Origin: an uncultured Alphaproteobacteria bacterium
GTDB lineage: Bacteria; Pseudomonadota; Alphaproteobacteria; Rickettsiales; UBA1997
DNA length: 12,204 nucleotides
Reading direction: 5' to 3'
Assembly: GCA_903959715.1 (NCBI GenBank)
Contig: CAJBXX010000029.1
Span: 1-12,204, forward strand
Within the stretch, counting starts at the first letter, position 1; every line of letters begins with the position of its first letter. Positions 1-8,583 of this stretch are shown here, in pieces. The translations under genes were made by a program, and so were the position numbers. Below the pieces are notes generated by a model. The model saw only the letters and a list, made by a program, of their open reading frames with translations. It searched no databases and was not told where the DNA came from.

Positions 1-1
1 C

Positions 2-1300
2 TTTTTAACTTCGCAAGCATTAGCAAATATTAAAGTTGTTGAGTGGAATGAAGAAGCTAAATTAACCGATTATGGTCGCGTTTCAAAGTTTTATATTAAA
101 ATTCAAGCCACGAATTTGCCACAAAACTCAGCCATAACTTCTTTTTCAATAAATAGTTCTGCCGATCGCAATCAAGAAGTCTCAAGCGTTAAATTCAACG
201 CTCTTACTGCTCAACATCTTTCCTCCTCAAAATCAATTGAGGTTTTTTTTAACAAACCTTTGCTTAATAATCAATATGCTTACATTGAATATGAAGCGAA
301 GGATCGTTATGAAAAAATTAACAAATATATTCGCCAAGAACCCTTTTATATCCCGCAATTTGCTAGTGGCGCCAAGGCAAATATTTCGTTAGATTTTGGC
401 GAAAATTATGAATTAATTTCTACCCACAAAAATATTATTGTTGAAAATAAAAAAGTTATATTTAAACAAACAGTTCCTAGTAACGGTATTCAAGAAGTAT
501 TAAAAATAACAAATTCAATTAAACCTTGGAATGTTTTGATAAAAAGTAAAATAATTCTCAATAATTCTGAAGGTGAACTTGAAATTACTGCTCCTTATTT
601 ATTTAGGGGAGGGGCTCAAAATGTTGAAAATCAAACGATCGGAGCCAGTAAAATTCCTAAAAAACACATTACCAATCGCGATAATGATATTTTAACTTTC
701 GATGTTTCCCCGACTGATAAAGAAATCATTATTCAAAATAAGGCTTATATCAAAACTGGAAAAAGATTTGTCGCCGAAAATAATCGCCAAATTAGTAAAT
801 ATTTAGAAACAACTCCGAATGAAGAAATTCTCTTGAAGCCAATCTTACAACAAATAATGACTAATTCTGAATATGATTTTATTCCGCTTCACGCCAAAAT
901 AATTAAGTATGTTCACAAAACCTTAAAATATGATTTAAATTATTTTGGAAAATTATTAACGGTTGAACAAATTTTACAAACTAAATCTGGAGTTTGTAGC
1001 GAATTCGCAACTTTATTTAACGCCTTAGCGCGAGTTGCCAAAATTCCGTCCTCAATCGTTCATGGCTATGCCTTCGGCGAATATGATAAATTTGAAAGCC
1101 ACGCTTGGAATATGATTTATGTCGATAATAATTGGATTTATGTTGATCCTACTTGGAATTTGAGTTCCGGGGCTGTTTCTTCTTCGCATATTTACATTAA
1201 AGATAATCGCAAAGAAGAGCTTCTTTTACAATTTAAAGGCACCGGAACTGATATAAAAATTGATAGAGAATTTGAAATTGTTGAAATTTTAAAAAAATAA
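2..1300 (+). CDS. DUF3857/transglutaminase-like exported protein (5' end missing)
   Basis: The reading frame is open from the window edge to the TAA at 1298-1300, so the true start lies upstream. A TTG at 116 is in frame, but clear coding sequence precedes it. The first codons read FLTSQALA-NIKVV, which resembles the end of a signal peptide with an AxA cleavage site, so the missing part may be short and the product exported. The long beta-rich N-terminal part resembles the DUF3857-type region that often precedes transglutaminase domains. The C-terminal part is a transglutaminase-like cysteine peptidase core. Its triad is visible: Cys in SGVCSEFA (codon 995-997), His in ESHAWN (1100-1102) and Asp in YVDPTWN (1145-1147). 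Such proteins are usually periplasmic proteases or amidases with unknown substrates. The core domain is secure; the substrate and the N-terminal assignment are not. Confidence 0.85.
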   Translation, partial: FLTSQALANIKVVEWNEEAKLTDYGRVSKFYIKIQATNLPQNSAITSFSINSSADRNQEVSSVKFNALTAQHLSSSKSIEVFFNKPLLNNQYAYIEYEAKDRYEKINKYIRQEPFYIPQFASGAKANISLDFGENYELISTHKNIIVENKKVIFKQTVPSNGIQEVLKITNSIKPWNVLIKSKIILNNSEGELEITAPYLFRGGAQNVENQTIGASKIPKKHITNRDNDILTFDVSPTDKEIIIQNKAYIKTGKRFVAENNRQISKYLETTPNEEILLKPILQQIMTNSEYDFIPLHAKIIKYVHKTLKYDLNYFGKLLTVEQILQTKSGVCSEFATLFNALARVAKIPSSIVHGYAFGEYDKFESHAWNMIYVDNNWIYVDPTWNLSSGAVSSSHIYIKDNRKEELLLQFKGTGTDIKIDREFEIVEILKK

Positions 1301-1326
1301 TATTTGCATAAAATAATATTTTTTTT
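1291..1326 (+). terminator. possible A/T-only terminator hairpin after the transglutaminase gene
   Basis: An A-run and AATATT (1291-1304) face AATATT and a T-run (1315-1326) across a ten-base loop, with one unpaired base. The right arm ends in eight Ts, as expected for a factor-independent terminator. The left arm overlaps the stop codon. The stem has no G-C pairs and would be weak, and such patterns arise by chance in AT-rich DNA. Confidence 0.25.
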
Positions 1327-1373
1327 AGACTTATTTTTCACAGTTCAAAGCCTTTATTTCGTTGGTTTTTAAA

Positions 1374-2096
1374 ATGATAAATTATTTTTTACAATTAAAA
1401 AATTTTGATAAAAATTTTCGTATTTTTACGCCAATTTTTATGATTTTAACAACAATATTTTTATTTTTCGCCATCATCGCAATATCTCTTTCGCCCAATG
1501 ATTATCAACAAAGCAACGCCGTTAAAATCATGTATATTCATGTTCCGTCGGCTTGGATGTCATTATTAATTTATTTTTTTATGGCGAGTTTTAATGTTGC
1601 CGGCTTCGTTTGGAAAAATCGTTTTTTTTATTTAATCGCACGCGCCATTGCCGAAATTGGTTGCGTTTTCACCTTAATCACTTTAATTACCGGTGCCATT
1701 TGGGGTAAGCCGATTTGGGGCACTTGGTGGGCGTGGGACGCGCGCCTTACCTCAATGTTAATTTTGTTTTTTTTATATTTGGGATATTTACTTTTATTCG
1801 ACACCATTGAAGATAAAATCAAAGCTGAAAAAATCTCGGCGATCATCGCCATTATTGGCTTGATAAACATTCCAATCATTAAATTTTCGGTTGAATATTG
1901 GAATTCTCTTCATCAAAAAGCTAGTATTATTCGCTCGGGCGGAGTTGCCATTCATTCGGCATTCTTAAAGCCTTTATTATTAATGTTTGCGGTCTATTTT
2001 TGTACTTTTATTTTCGTTGCGTTAATTGCAGTTAAAAATGAAATTATGAAACGCAAAATTCAATCTTTAATTTTAAAAAATAATCATAATTTATGA
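1374..2096 (+). CDS. ccmC: Haem exporter / cytochrome c maturation protein CcmC
   Basis: CcmC is an inner-membrane protein of the CcmABCDEF (System I) pathway. It presents haem on the periplasmic side and loads it onto the chaperone CcmE. The 240-residue product has about six hydrophobic segments. It carries the tryptophan-rich WWAWD signature at residues 118-122 and the two haem-ligand histidines expected in the family, H56 in YIHVPSAW and H180 in SLHQKAS, at nearly the same positions as in E. coli CcmC (H60 and H184). I chose the ATG at 1374 over an in-frame TTG at 1362, because the protein then starts where the family does; neither has a Shine-Dalgarno. The last codons overlap the next gene in an ATGA arrangement, suggesting translational coupling. 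The other ccm genes are not in the window. Confidence 0.95.
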   Translation: MINYFLQLKNFDKNFRIFTPIFMILTTIFLFFAIIAISLSPNDYQQSNAVKIMYIHVPSAWMSLLIYFFMASFNVAGFVWKNRFFYLIARAIAEIGCVFTLITLITGAIWGKPIWGTWWAWDARLTSMLILFFLYLGYLLLFDTIEDKIKAEKISAIIAIIGLINIPIIKFSVEYWNSLHQKASIIRSGGVAIHSAFLKPLLLMFAVYFCTFIFVALIAVKNEIMKRKIQSLILKNNHNL

Positions 2097-2431
2097 CTTA
2101 TGTTGTTACCGACAATTGCGTTCGTTGCAAATATACCGATTGCGTTTCGGTTTGCCCCGTCGATTGTTTTTACGAAGGCGAAAATATGTTGGTTATCGAT
2201 CCCGAAGCTTGCATTGATTGCGGAGTTTGCGTGCCCGAATGCCCAGCTGAAGCCATCTCTCCCGAAGCGCCCGACTTAATGAAATGGGTTGAAATTAATC
2301 GCGAATATACCAAAAAATGGCCAAATATTACTAAGAAAAAAGAGGCTTTACCCGAAGCCAAAGAAATGGATGGCATGAAAAATAAATTTGAAAAATTTTT
2401 CGATCCGCGTCCCGCTAAATCAACCAAATAA
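2093..2431 (+). CDS. fdxA: 7Fe-8S ferredoxin FdxA (ferredoxin I type)
   Basis: This is a 112-residue soluble electron carrier. The cysteine pattern matches the Azotobacter ferredoxin I class. C9, C17 and C50 fit a [3Fe-4S] cluster, and C21, C40, C43 and C46 fit a [4Fe-4S] cluster; C12 and C25 are the extra cysteines typical of this group. The motifs CVSVCPVDC and [12 protein letters not shown] are intact. A charged, lysine-rich C-terminal extension follows the fold, as usual in proteobacterial FdxA. The start codon overlaps the ccmC stop by four bases and the HAD gene begins ten bases after the stop, so the gene is probably cotranscribed with both. FdxA partners are poorly defined in the family, and the sequence does not name one here. 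Confidence 0.95.
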   Translation: MTYVVTDNCVRCKYTDCVSVCPVDCFYEGENMLVIDPEACIDCGVCVPECPAEAISPEAPDLMKWVEINREYTKKWPNITKKKEALPEAKEMDGMKNKFEKFFDPRPAKSTK

Positions 2432-2441
2432 AATTTACAAA

Positions 2442-3164
2442 ATGCTAAATCTCGAAAAAAATCTTCAAGCTTTTCAAAATCTGCGTAAGCCCGATGCCAT
2501 TATTTACGATTGGGACAACACTTTGGTCGATACTTGGCCATTAATTAAAAATGCCATAAATGCAACGATGCGATCGTTAAATCGTGAGGAGTGGAGTTTA
2601 GAAAAAGTCCGCGATTCGGTGCATAAATCGATGCGTGAATCATTTCCAGAAATTTTTGGCAATGAATGGGAAAGGGCAGGCGAGATCTACAAAAAAGCTT
2701 ATCAAGACATTAATATCGCACAAATTTCTTTGTTAAAAAACTCTTTTGAATTATTAAATTTTGTCAAAAGTTTAAACATTTCGCAATTTTTAGTGAGCAA
2801 TAAAATTGGCACTACTTTACGCAAAGAAGTTAAAAAATTACAACTTGAACATTTGTTTTTTTCATTAGTTGGCGCCCAAGATGCCAATTTTGATAAACCA
2901 AGTCGCGAGCCCGCCGATTTTGCTTTGATGGGCTCGCAAATCGATCCAAAAAAACATCATATTTGGTTTGTTGGCGATACCATTGCCGATGTCGAATGTG
3001 CTCATAATCTTGGTGCTTGTCCGATAATTTATGGTCATTCCGATAATCAAATTTCTAAAACAATTGAAGAAAAAATTTTAGAAAATGGCTTTGATGATAA
3101 AGGGGCAGTTGCGGTTTATTTTGATCACAAAGAATTAATTAACATTTTAAAAAATTTAATTTAG
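2442..3164 (+). CDS. HAD-superfamily hydrolase, phosphoglycolate-phosphatase-like
   Basis: A 240-residue cytoplasmic hydrolase with all four HAD motifs. Motif I is DWDNTLVDT with nucleophile D23 and acid/base D25. Motif II is S119 in LVSNK. Motif III is K152 in NFDKPSREP. Motif IV is VGDTIADVE with D179 and D183. The helical insert between motifs I and II gives a C1-type cap, as in Gph/PGP-like phosphatases. Catalysis should be intact, but HAD substrates cannot be read from motifs, so phosphoglycolate is only a family default. I chose the ATG at 2442, ten bases after fdxA. A start further upstream at 2388 would overlap fdxA and add residues that do not belong to the fold. The stop is directly followed by the start codon of the next gene. 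Confidence 0.88.
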   Translation: MLNLEKNLQAFQNLRKPDAIIYDWDNTLVDTWPLIKNAINATMRSLNREEWSLEKVRDSVHKSMRESFPEIFGNEWERAGEIYKKAYQDINIAQISLLKNSFELLNFVKSLNISQFLVSNKIGTTLRKEVKKLQLEHLFFSLVGAQDANFDKPSREPADFALMGSQIDPKKHHIWFVGDTIADVECAHNLGACPIIYGHSDNQISKTIEEKILENGFDDKGAVAVYFDHKELINILKNLI

Positions 3165-3866
3165 ATGGTTCGTCAATCTTCGCCAGTTTTAGAATCGCCA
3201 CGTTTAAGCCCAAGGTCAGAAAGCTACCCTCCTCAATCAGAAGATTTTTTTGCCAATATCAACACTTGTTTATGTGGTTTTTTTGATTTTTTTTTACAAG
3301 AAGATGGAGGTAAAAAATCAAATCAAAAGACAGCTAAATCAAAGGCGGTTGAGTTTAAAGATTTATTGCAAAAAAATAATGTAACTGAAGTTTATTTTAA
3401 TCATAATACGAATGTTAATAGAATAGAATATGGCTCAAGTATTGTTTATCGAGACCTTACCAAAGATTTGCTCAATTTCATTAAAAAAGAATATAAAGAT
3501 GACCCAAATGTTATCAAAGCACTCAATCAATTACCAAAAATTGGAAATAAAATACAAGATGAAAAATTAATAGAAATTGCTTATAAATTAGCAAAAGATG
3601 GGGATCGAATAAAAGAAAATACCGATTTTAAATGTGAAATCCAATTAGAAAAAAATGTAAAAGATTCGTTAAAACAAGAAATTTTAGCTATGAGTTGTAA
3701 TAAAGATAATAGTGATAATCTCGATCAAATCTTAAGAGAAGGAAGTGATTTTTTAATATCCGTCACGGATCTTTTTTTTTGTTGCACAAGAACACGAGAT
3801 TCAAATCCTAAAACTGTAATTAATGTGCTTTCATCATCTCAAGAAGATTCACCCAGAGCAAGATAG
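3165..3866 (+). CDS. Hypothetical protein, unrecognised, with Ser/Pro/Arg-rich ends
   Basis: I do not recognise this 233-residue protein. The ATG follows the HAD stop with no gap, so it is probably the last gene of the ccmC-fdxA-HAD cluster. The first 28 residues are rich in Ser, Pro and Arg (SPRLSPRSES) and look disordered. Next come a short Cys/Phe-rich patch (NTCLCGFFDFF, about residues 33-43) and a charged, mainly helical middle (about 60-195). A second hydrophobic Cys pair follows (DLFFCC), and the tail is again Ser/Arg-rich and ends SPRAR. There is no signal peptide and no full membrane span. Arginine codons are AGA/CGA/CGT with no CGC, unlike the three genes before it, so it may be a recent or lineage-specific gene. 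The uninterrupted frame and junction make translation likely; the function is unknown. Confidence 0.65.
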   Translation: MVRQSSPVLESPRLSPRSESYPPQSEDFFANINTCLCGFFDFFLQEDGGKKSNQKTAKSKAVEFKDLLQKNNVTEVYFNHNTNVNRIEYGSSIVYRDLTKDLLNFIKKEYKDDPNVIKALNQLPKIGNKIQDEKLIEIAYKLAKDGDRIKENTDFKCEIQLEKNVKDSLKQEILAMSCNKDNSDNLDQILREGSDFLISVTDLFFCCTRTRDSNPKTVINVLSSSQEDSPRAR

Positions 3867-3959
3867 AGTGATTGGTTGGGGTGCAAAAAAAAGCGATAAA
3901 AACCGTATTTAAAGCGCAAAAACATTTAATTAATCAACAAAATTTATTTTACAAAAAAA

Positions 3960-4829
3960 TTATAATCCAAATTTATTAAATGAAATTCGTTCTTCAATTT
4001 TATTTAAAATGCCTGCAAAAGCGTCGGCGTAAAGGCTCGAAGATTTTTCGCTAATCAAACTTTTAATAAAAGATTTTTTCGTGGTGATTTCGATAAATTC
4101 AACTTCTTCGCCGAATTTTTCTTGCATTTTTTTACGCATATCGGTGATGCCGTCAACAAGTCCTAGATCTAGCGCTGTCTTGCCCGCCCAAAATGCTCCG
4201 GTAAAAATTTCTTCTTCATTTTTAGTAAGTTTTTGCCCGCGATGTTTACGCACTAAATCTTTAAAATTGTCAAAAATATCTTTTTGTGCTTGCTTTAAAA
4301 TCTCAATATTGGCTTGCTCTTCGGGCAAGAAAGGGTCAAGGATCGCCTTGTTTTTGCCTTCGGTATAAATGCGACGATCAACGCCAATTTTTTTGATTAA
4401 ATCAACAAAACCAAAGCTTGAAAATATCACTCCGATGGAGCCAATGATTGAAGAATTATGAGCGTAAATTTCATCACCACTTAATAAAAGCCAATATCCG
4501 CCTGATGCCGAGACATCTTGAGCGAATGTATAAACTGGAATTTTATTTTTCTCGGATAATTCGCGAATGTAATTATAAATTAGTTCCGACTGGACAGGAG
4601 AGCCTCCGGGAGAATTTATTGAAAGCGCCACCGCCGAAATTTTTTTCGACTCAAAAGCTTTTTTAATTAATGGCGCATTATTAATAAAATTAATGCCAGT
4701 TTCAAATTTTGAATCCTTGCCGATAACGCCTGATAGAGTAAGGTGTGCGACTTTTTTATTTTTATTTTTTTTAAAAATTTTGCAAAAAATTTTGGTAAAA
4801 ATGCAATTACAATTCTTGCTGTGATTCAT
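3960..4829 (-). CDS. S49-family serine peptidase (SppA/SohB-like)
   Basis: S49 peptidases form Ser/Lys dyad assemblies at the membrane and degrade signal peptides and other membrane-derived peptides. This 289-residue protein has the oxyanion-region motif SINSPGGSP (residues 70-78), the nucleophile S109 in VSASGGYW and the general base K161 in TEGKNKA. The 52-residue separation equals that in Bacillus SppA (S147/K199, from memory). It has one S49 domain, like SohB or Bacillus SppA, not the doubled E. coli SppA. The N-terminus is short and rich in Lys and Cys, with no convincing membrane anchor, so location is uncertain. The first 23 bases overlap the end of the upstream transporter gene, which suggests coupling; a later start would remove the overlap but no better one is evident. 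Confidence 0.9.
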   Translation of the reverse strand: MNHSKNCNCIFTKIFCKIFKKNKNKKVAHLTLSGVIGKDSKFETGINFINNAPLIKKAFESKKISAVALSINSPGGSPVQSELIYNYIRELSEKNKIPVYTFAQDVSASGGYWLLLSGDEIYAHNSSIIGSIGVIFSSFGFVDLIKKIGVDRRIYTEGKNKAILDPFLPEEQANIEILKQAQKDIFDNFKDLVRKHRGQKLTKNEEEIFTGAFWAGKTALDLGLVDGITDMRKKMQEKFGEEVEFIEITTKKSFIKSLISEKSSSLYADAFAGILNKIEERISFNKFGL

Positions 4830-6126
4830 GAGAATTTTTATATAAAATTGTTAAATCTTTGGAGGAAAAATTATTATTGATAATTTTGTATAAATAATTT
4901 AGAAACCAAAAAACAATAAAACAAGTTAATATTGTTGAACAAGAAAGCCATAAACCAGAATGACCAAAATTTTTCATTAAAGTGCCCGTGATTAATAATC
5001 CGCAAATAGTTCCAATTAATGCTACTCTAGTGAAGGCACTATTGACAATTAATCTTTGAGTCGGTTTATATTTTTCATTAATTAAAACTAAAGTTGGTAA
5101 TTTCATTCCCGACATGGCACCAAAAAGCAAGAAAAATAATATGAAAATATTTTGATTGTCGCCATAAAAATTAATTATATAAATTATATAAAGCGAACAA
5201 AATGCCGATAAAATCATTAAAAATCGACGATTAAAATAATTGCATAAAAATCCAAAAAAAGTATAAAAAATAGTGCCGAATAATAGCGATGAGAGTAGCA
5301 TTGAAGCTTCGTTTGGTGTCATGCCGATTTTGATGCCATAAATGATTGAAAAAGTGCTACAAGATGCCATTATGAAACTTGAGGTAAAGGCAGCGAAGAA
5401 AATTTTTGGAGAGTTTTTAATGTAGCGCCAAATGGCGACTTTCTTTTGTTCGCGAACGATTGAGTCAGCTTTTTTTAAACGCAATAATGGAATAGTTGAG
5501 AGTAAATAAAGAACGCTTGCCAATAAAAAACTATAAAAGCTATCTTCGGTTTTTATTAAATTTAAAATTATCGGACCAAAAGCATTGCCAATAGCAACTA
5601 GAGTAATGCCGATAGAAATTGCTATTGAACGAATTTTGGGTGGGGATAAATCGATCATAACTGTATTGCGAGTAACGGCAATAGTGAAAAGCGAGGTTCC
5701 GAGGCAATAAATTATAATTATCCACAACCAATAAAAAACAAATTTGAATAATAAAAGAGAGCAGATGGAGGCAACAAAACTGCCGATTATAACACCTTTT
5801 ATCATGCCAATTTTTTGACCAAACGCCGGCAAAAATCTTGAGAAAATAACGCCGGCACCAATTTGTGATACAGTTGAAAGTGAAATTAAAAATTCATTTT
5901 TAACATTAGCTTCGAGACGAAATGCAATCATTACCATCATGATTCCGTAAGCAATTGACGAAATAAAAATTGAAGAAAAAACTGCCAATAAATCTTGAAC
6001 TAGAGATAAACTCCAAGTGAAGTTTTGAGTATCATCATTTTTTTTGAGAGGAAGTGGTGCAAAGCCTTCTCCAGTATGGTCATAACTGCGGGATATTCCT
6101 CCGTTATTTCGATAAAAAATTAGCAT
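4807..6126 (-). CDS. Major facilitator superfamily (MFS) transporter
   Basis: A 439-residue inner-membrane protein with roughly twelve hydrophobic segments in two halves. They are separated by a charged central loop (KKADSIVREQKKVAIW, around residues 217-232), the usual MFS plan. The N-terminal 35 residues or so are hydrophilic, ahead of the first span. The cytoplasmic loop between spans 2 and 3 (FLPAFGQKIGMIKG) takes the place of the usual MFS motif A but matches it only loosely. I cannot assign a substrate. The gene lies 18 bases after leuC on the same strand and overlaps the S49 peptidase gene by 23 bases, so the three probably form one transcript. Being next to leuC hints at branched-chain metabolites, but that is weak inference. 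No Shine-Dalgarno is visible. Confidence 0.85.
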   Translation of the reverse strand: MLIFYRNNGGISRSYDHTGEGFAPLPLKKNDDTQNFTWSLSLVQDLLAVFSSIFISSIAYGIMMVMIAFRLEANVKNEFLISLSTVSQIGAGVIFSRFLPAFGQKIGMIKGVIIGSFVASICSLLLFKFVFYWLWIIIIYCLGTSLFTIAVTRNTVMIDLSPPKIRSIAISIGITLVAIGNAFGPIILNLIKTEDSFYSFLLASVLYLLSTIPLLRLKKADSIVREQKKVAIWRYIKNSPKIFFAAFTSSFIMASCSTFSIIYGIKIGMTPNEASMLLSSLLFGTIFYTFFGFLCNYFNRRFLMILSAFCSLYIIYIINFYGDNQNIFILFFLLFGAMSGMKLPTLVLINEKYKPTQRLIVNSAFTRVALIGTICGLLITGTLMKNFGHSGLWLSCSTILTCFIVFWFLNYLYKIINNNFSSKDLTILYKNSHESQQEL

Positions 6127-6144
6127 TAATTTTGTTAAAAAAAT

Positions 6145-7560
6145 TTATGAAAATTTACGAATATCGACCAAATGACCTGCGATTGCCGAGGCTCCTGCCA
6201 TGGCGGGACTCATCAAATGAGTTCTTCCTCCGCGACCTTGACGACCTTCAAAATTACGATTAGAAGTTGAGGCGCATCTTTCGCCAAATTCTAATTTATC
6301 GGCGTTCATCGCCAAGCACATTGAGCATCCCGGTTCACGCCATTCAAAGCCCGCTTCGATAAAAATTTTATCCAAACCTTCTTTTTCCGCTTGCTCTTTT
6401 ACCAATCCTGAACCAGGAACGATCATTGCCAACTTGATATTTTTGGCGACTTTTTTGCCATTAACGACTTTGGCAACGGCACGGAAATCTTCAATGCGAC
6501 CGTTGGTGCATGAGCCAATAAAAACTTTATCGATATAAATTTCTTCCAAAGCCATACCAGCTTGCAAGCCCATATATTCAAGCGATCGTGCCACCGCTTC
6601 TTGTTTGCCTTTATCGGCAAAATCTTGCGGATATGGGACTTTAGAATTGATTGGCAAGGCATCTTCAGGGCTGGTGCCCCAAGTTACTTGCGGAGCAATA
6701 TCTTCGGCATTAAGATGAATTTCTTTGTCATATTTAGCATTATCATCGGATTTTAAAGAGCTCCAAAATTTAACCGCTTCGTTCCAATGCTTCGCATCTG
6801 GAGCCATTGGACGACCTTTGATATATTCGAAAGTAATTTCATCGGGAGCAATTAATCCAGCGCGAGCACCCGCTTCAATTGACATATTGCAAACCGTCAT
6901 GCGACCTTCCATCGACAGGTTTTTAATTGCTGATCCTGCATATTCAATGACATATCCCGTGGCACCTGCGGTGCCGATTTTGCCAATAATTGCCAAAATA
7001 ATATCTTTCGCTGTGACGCCATTGCCAAGCTTGCCATCGACTTTAACTAAAAAGTTTTTAGCTCTTTTTTGAATCAAAGTTTGTGTTGCCAAAACATGTT
7101 CGACTTCGGAAGTGCCGATGCCAAAAGCCAAGGCACCGAAGGCGCCATGAGTTGAGGTGTGGCTATCTCCGCACACAATCACCATACCGGGCTGAGTAAA
7201 ACCTTGCTCGGGGCCAACAATATGAACGACTCCTTGTTTTTTATCATCGAGATCAAAATATTTAATATCGAAATCGCGACAATTTTGTTCGAGAGTTTCA
7301 ACTTGAATTTTTGAAGTTTCATCCTTGATTCCCAAAGTGCCATTATGGCGGTCAGCACTAGTGGTTGGAACATTGTGATCGGCAACCGCCAAATGTGATT
7401 TTTTATGTCTTGGCTTTCGATTGGCAATTCTTAAACCCTCAAAAGCTTGAGGAGATGTAACTTCGTGAATAAGCTGGCGATCAACATAAATAAGGCTAGA
7501 AGAGCCATCATCATCGACTAAATGTAAGTCCCAAATTTTGTCATATAAAGTTTTCGGCAT
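6145..7560 (-). CDS. leuC: 3-isopropylmalate dehydratase large subunit LeuC
   Basis: LeuC, with LeuD, isomerises 2-isopropylmalate to 3-isopropylmalate in leucine biosynthesis, in the cytoplasm. The 471-residue length is normal for bacterial LeuC (E. coli about 466). The N-terminal [15 protein letters not shown] and the run [11 protein letters not shown] are characteristic. The three [4Fe-4S] cysteines are in place: C351 in GSCTNGR, and C412 and C415 in EPGCSMC. Other aconitase-family motifs are intact, for example [13 protein letters not shown]. The protein should be active if LeuD is available, but leuD is not adjacent: an MFS transporter follows after 18 bases. The gene is divergent from ymdB across a 195-base A/T-rich gap that probably holds both promoters. 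Confidence 0.97.
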   Translation of the reverse strand: MPKTLYDKIWDLHLVDDDGSSSLIYVDRQLIHEVTSPQAFEGLRIANRKPRHKKSHLAVADHNVPTTSADRHNGTLGIKDETSKIQVETLEQNCRDFDIKYFDLDDKKQGVVHIVGPEQGFTQPGMVIVCGDSHTSTHGAFGALAFGIGTSEVEHVLATQTLIQKRAKNFLVKVDGKLGNGVTAKDIILAIIGKIGTAGATGYVIEYAGSAIKNLSMEGRMTVCNMSIEAGARAGLIAPDEITFEYIKGRPMAPDAKHWNEAVKFWSSLKSDDNAKYDKEIHLNAEDIAPQVTWGTSPEDALPINSKVPYPQDFADKGKQEAVARSLEYMGLQAGMALEEIYIDKVFIGSCTNGRIEDFRAVAKVVNGKKVAKNIKLAMIVPGSGLVKEQAEKEGLDKIFIEAGFEWREPGCSMCLAMNADKLEFGERCASTSNRNFEGRQGRGGRTHLMSPAMAGASAIAGHLVDIRKFS

Positions 7561-7590
7561 GTTGTTTAATTTATATTTTAATTGTGAAAA

Positions 7591-7596
7591 ATTATA
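7591..7596 (-). promoter_or_regulatory. candidate -10 element for leuC
   Basis: On the minus strand this reads TATAAT, a perfect sigma-70-type -10 element, 30 bases before the leuC start codon. No good -35 sits at the usual distance; only weak T-rich matches occur. The whole 7561-7755 gap is extremely A/T-rich, so chance matches are likely. No ymdB promoter can be singled out; TTGATT at 7716-7721 is a weak -35-like match on the plus strand. Confidence 0.3.
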
Positions 7597-7755
7597 AAAA
7601 ATTATGAAAAGTTTAAGATATTTTTATAAATCTTTTTAAAAAATACACAAAAAAAAATTAAAATCAATTTCAATTATTTGATATTAAAATAAATAAATTT
7701 GAGTTTATGTTTTTCTTGATTAAAGTTAAAAAAAATTAACCTTAAAAATAATTTC

Positions 7756-8565
7756 ATGAATATTTTATTTCTCGGCGACATCGTTGGTAGATCTGGTCGC
7801 AAAGCGGTTTGCGATAATTTATTAAAAATTAAAAATGATTATAAAATTGATTTCACAATCGTCAATTGCGATAACGCTTCGGGCGGTTTTGGCATTAGTC
7901 GCAATGCCGAGCAAGAGTTGCTTCAAGCGGGCGCAGAGGTATTAACTGGTGGCGATCATATTTGGGATCAAAGAGAAATAACCGGTTTTATCAATGATTC
8001 AAAGCGTTTGCTTCGTCCAATAAATTTTCCCAAATCTTGCCCCGGGGTTGGCGCTAGAATTTTTTTGGCTTCAAATAATAAAAAAATTTTAGTGGTTCAT
8101 GCGCTTGGGCAAATTTTTACAAAATATCAAGTCAATTGCCCGTTTGAAGCGGTTGAAGAGGTAATAAAAAACAATCCACTTGGTAAAGAAGTCGATGCGA
8201 TTTTTGTCGATTTTCACGCCGAAGCGACTTCGGAAAAAATGGCGATGGGGAAATTTTTAGATGGCAAAGTCACTGCGGTTGTAGGTTCTCATACTCACAT
8301 TCCAACCAATGATTGCCACATCATGAATGGCGGAACCGCTTACCAAACCGATGCCGGCATGTGTGGCGATTACGATTCAGTGATTGGTATGGATAAAAAT
8401 GTGCCGTTGCAAATGTTTTTACACAAAAGAAAATTTGATAAAATGGAGCCGGCAAAAGGTGAGGCGACGATATGCGGTTGTATAGTTGAGGTCGATAATA
8501 AAACGGGGCTTGCCATGAAAATTTTACCAATTAAAATCGGCGGAATACTTTCTAAAATAAATTAA
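7756..8565 (+). CDS. ymdB: YmdB-type metallophosphoesterase (TIGR00282 family)
   Basis: Family members are cytoplasmic dinuclear-metal phosphodiesterases; Bacillus YmdB acts on 2',3'- and 3',5'-cyclic nucleotides and affects biofilm and motility gene expression. The 269-residue protein starts NILFLGDIVGRSGRKAV with metal ligand D8. Histidine ligands are H154 (VDFHAEAT), H179 and H181 (VGSHTHIPT), four residues offset from Bacillus H150, H175 and H177. N40 is present. Two conserved positions differ: the usual NGEN is NCDN (Glu to Asp at 39), and the usual GNHxWD is GDHIWD (Asn to Asp at 67). Both replacements can still bind metal, so activity is probable but may be altered. The C-terminal motif DAGMCGDYDSVIGMDK is typical of alphaproteobacteria. 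yebC starts 18 bases after the stop, implying cotranscription. Confidence 0.92.
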   Translation: MNILFLGDIVGRSGRKAVCDNLLKIKNDYKIDFTIVNCDNASGGFGISRNAEQELLQAGAEVLTGGDHIWDQREITGFINDSKRLLRPINFPKSCPGVGARIFLASNNKKILVVHALGQIFTKYQVNCPFEAVEEVIKNNPLGKEVDAIFVDFHAEATSEKMAMGKFLDGKVTAVVGSHTHIPTNDCHIMNGGTAYQTDAGMCGDYDSVIGMDKNVPLQMFLHKRKFDKMEPAKGEATICGCIVEVDNKTGLAMKILPIKIGGILSKIN

Positions 8566-8583
8566 AATTAACTTCTAAAATTT

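Noticed and set aside
116..118. TTG as the start of the transglutaminase-like gene
   Set aside because: The same frame stays open with good coding sequence back to base 2, including what looks like a signal-peptide cleavage site, so the gene begins outside the window.
2388..2441. Upstream extension of the HAD gene
   Set aside because: It would overlap fdxA in another frame and add 18 residues unrelated to the HAD fold; the ATG at 2442 is better.
3867..3959. Shared terminator between the convergent hypothetical gene and S49 gene
   Set aside because: No stem of useful length could be formed; only a repeated AAAGCG and A-runs were seen.
6725..7072. Long plus-strand frame inside leuC, and similar frames at 4081-4368, 8728-9153 and 11059-11313
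   Set aside because: Each lies opposite or within a well-supported gene, has no family resemblance and no start signal; they are shadows of the real coding frames.
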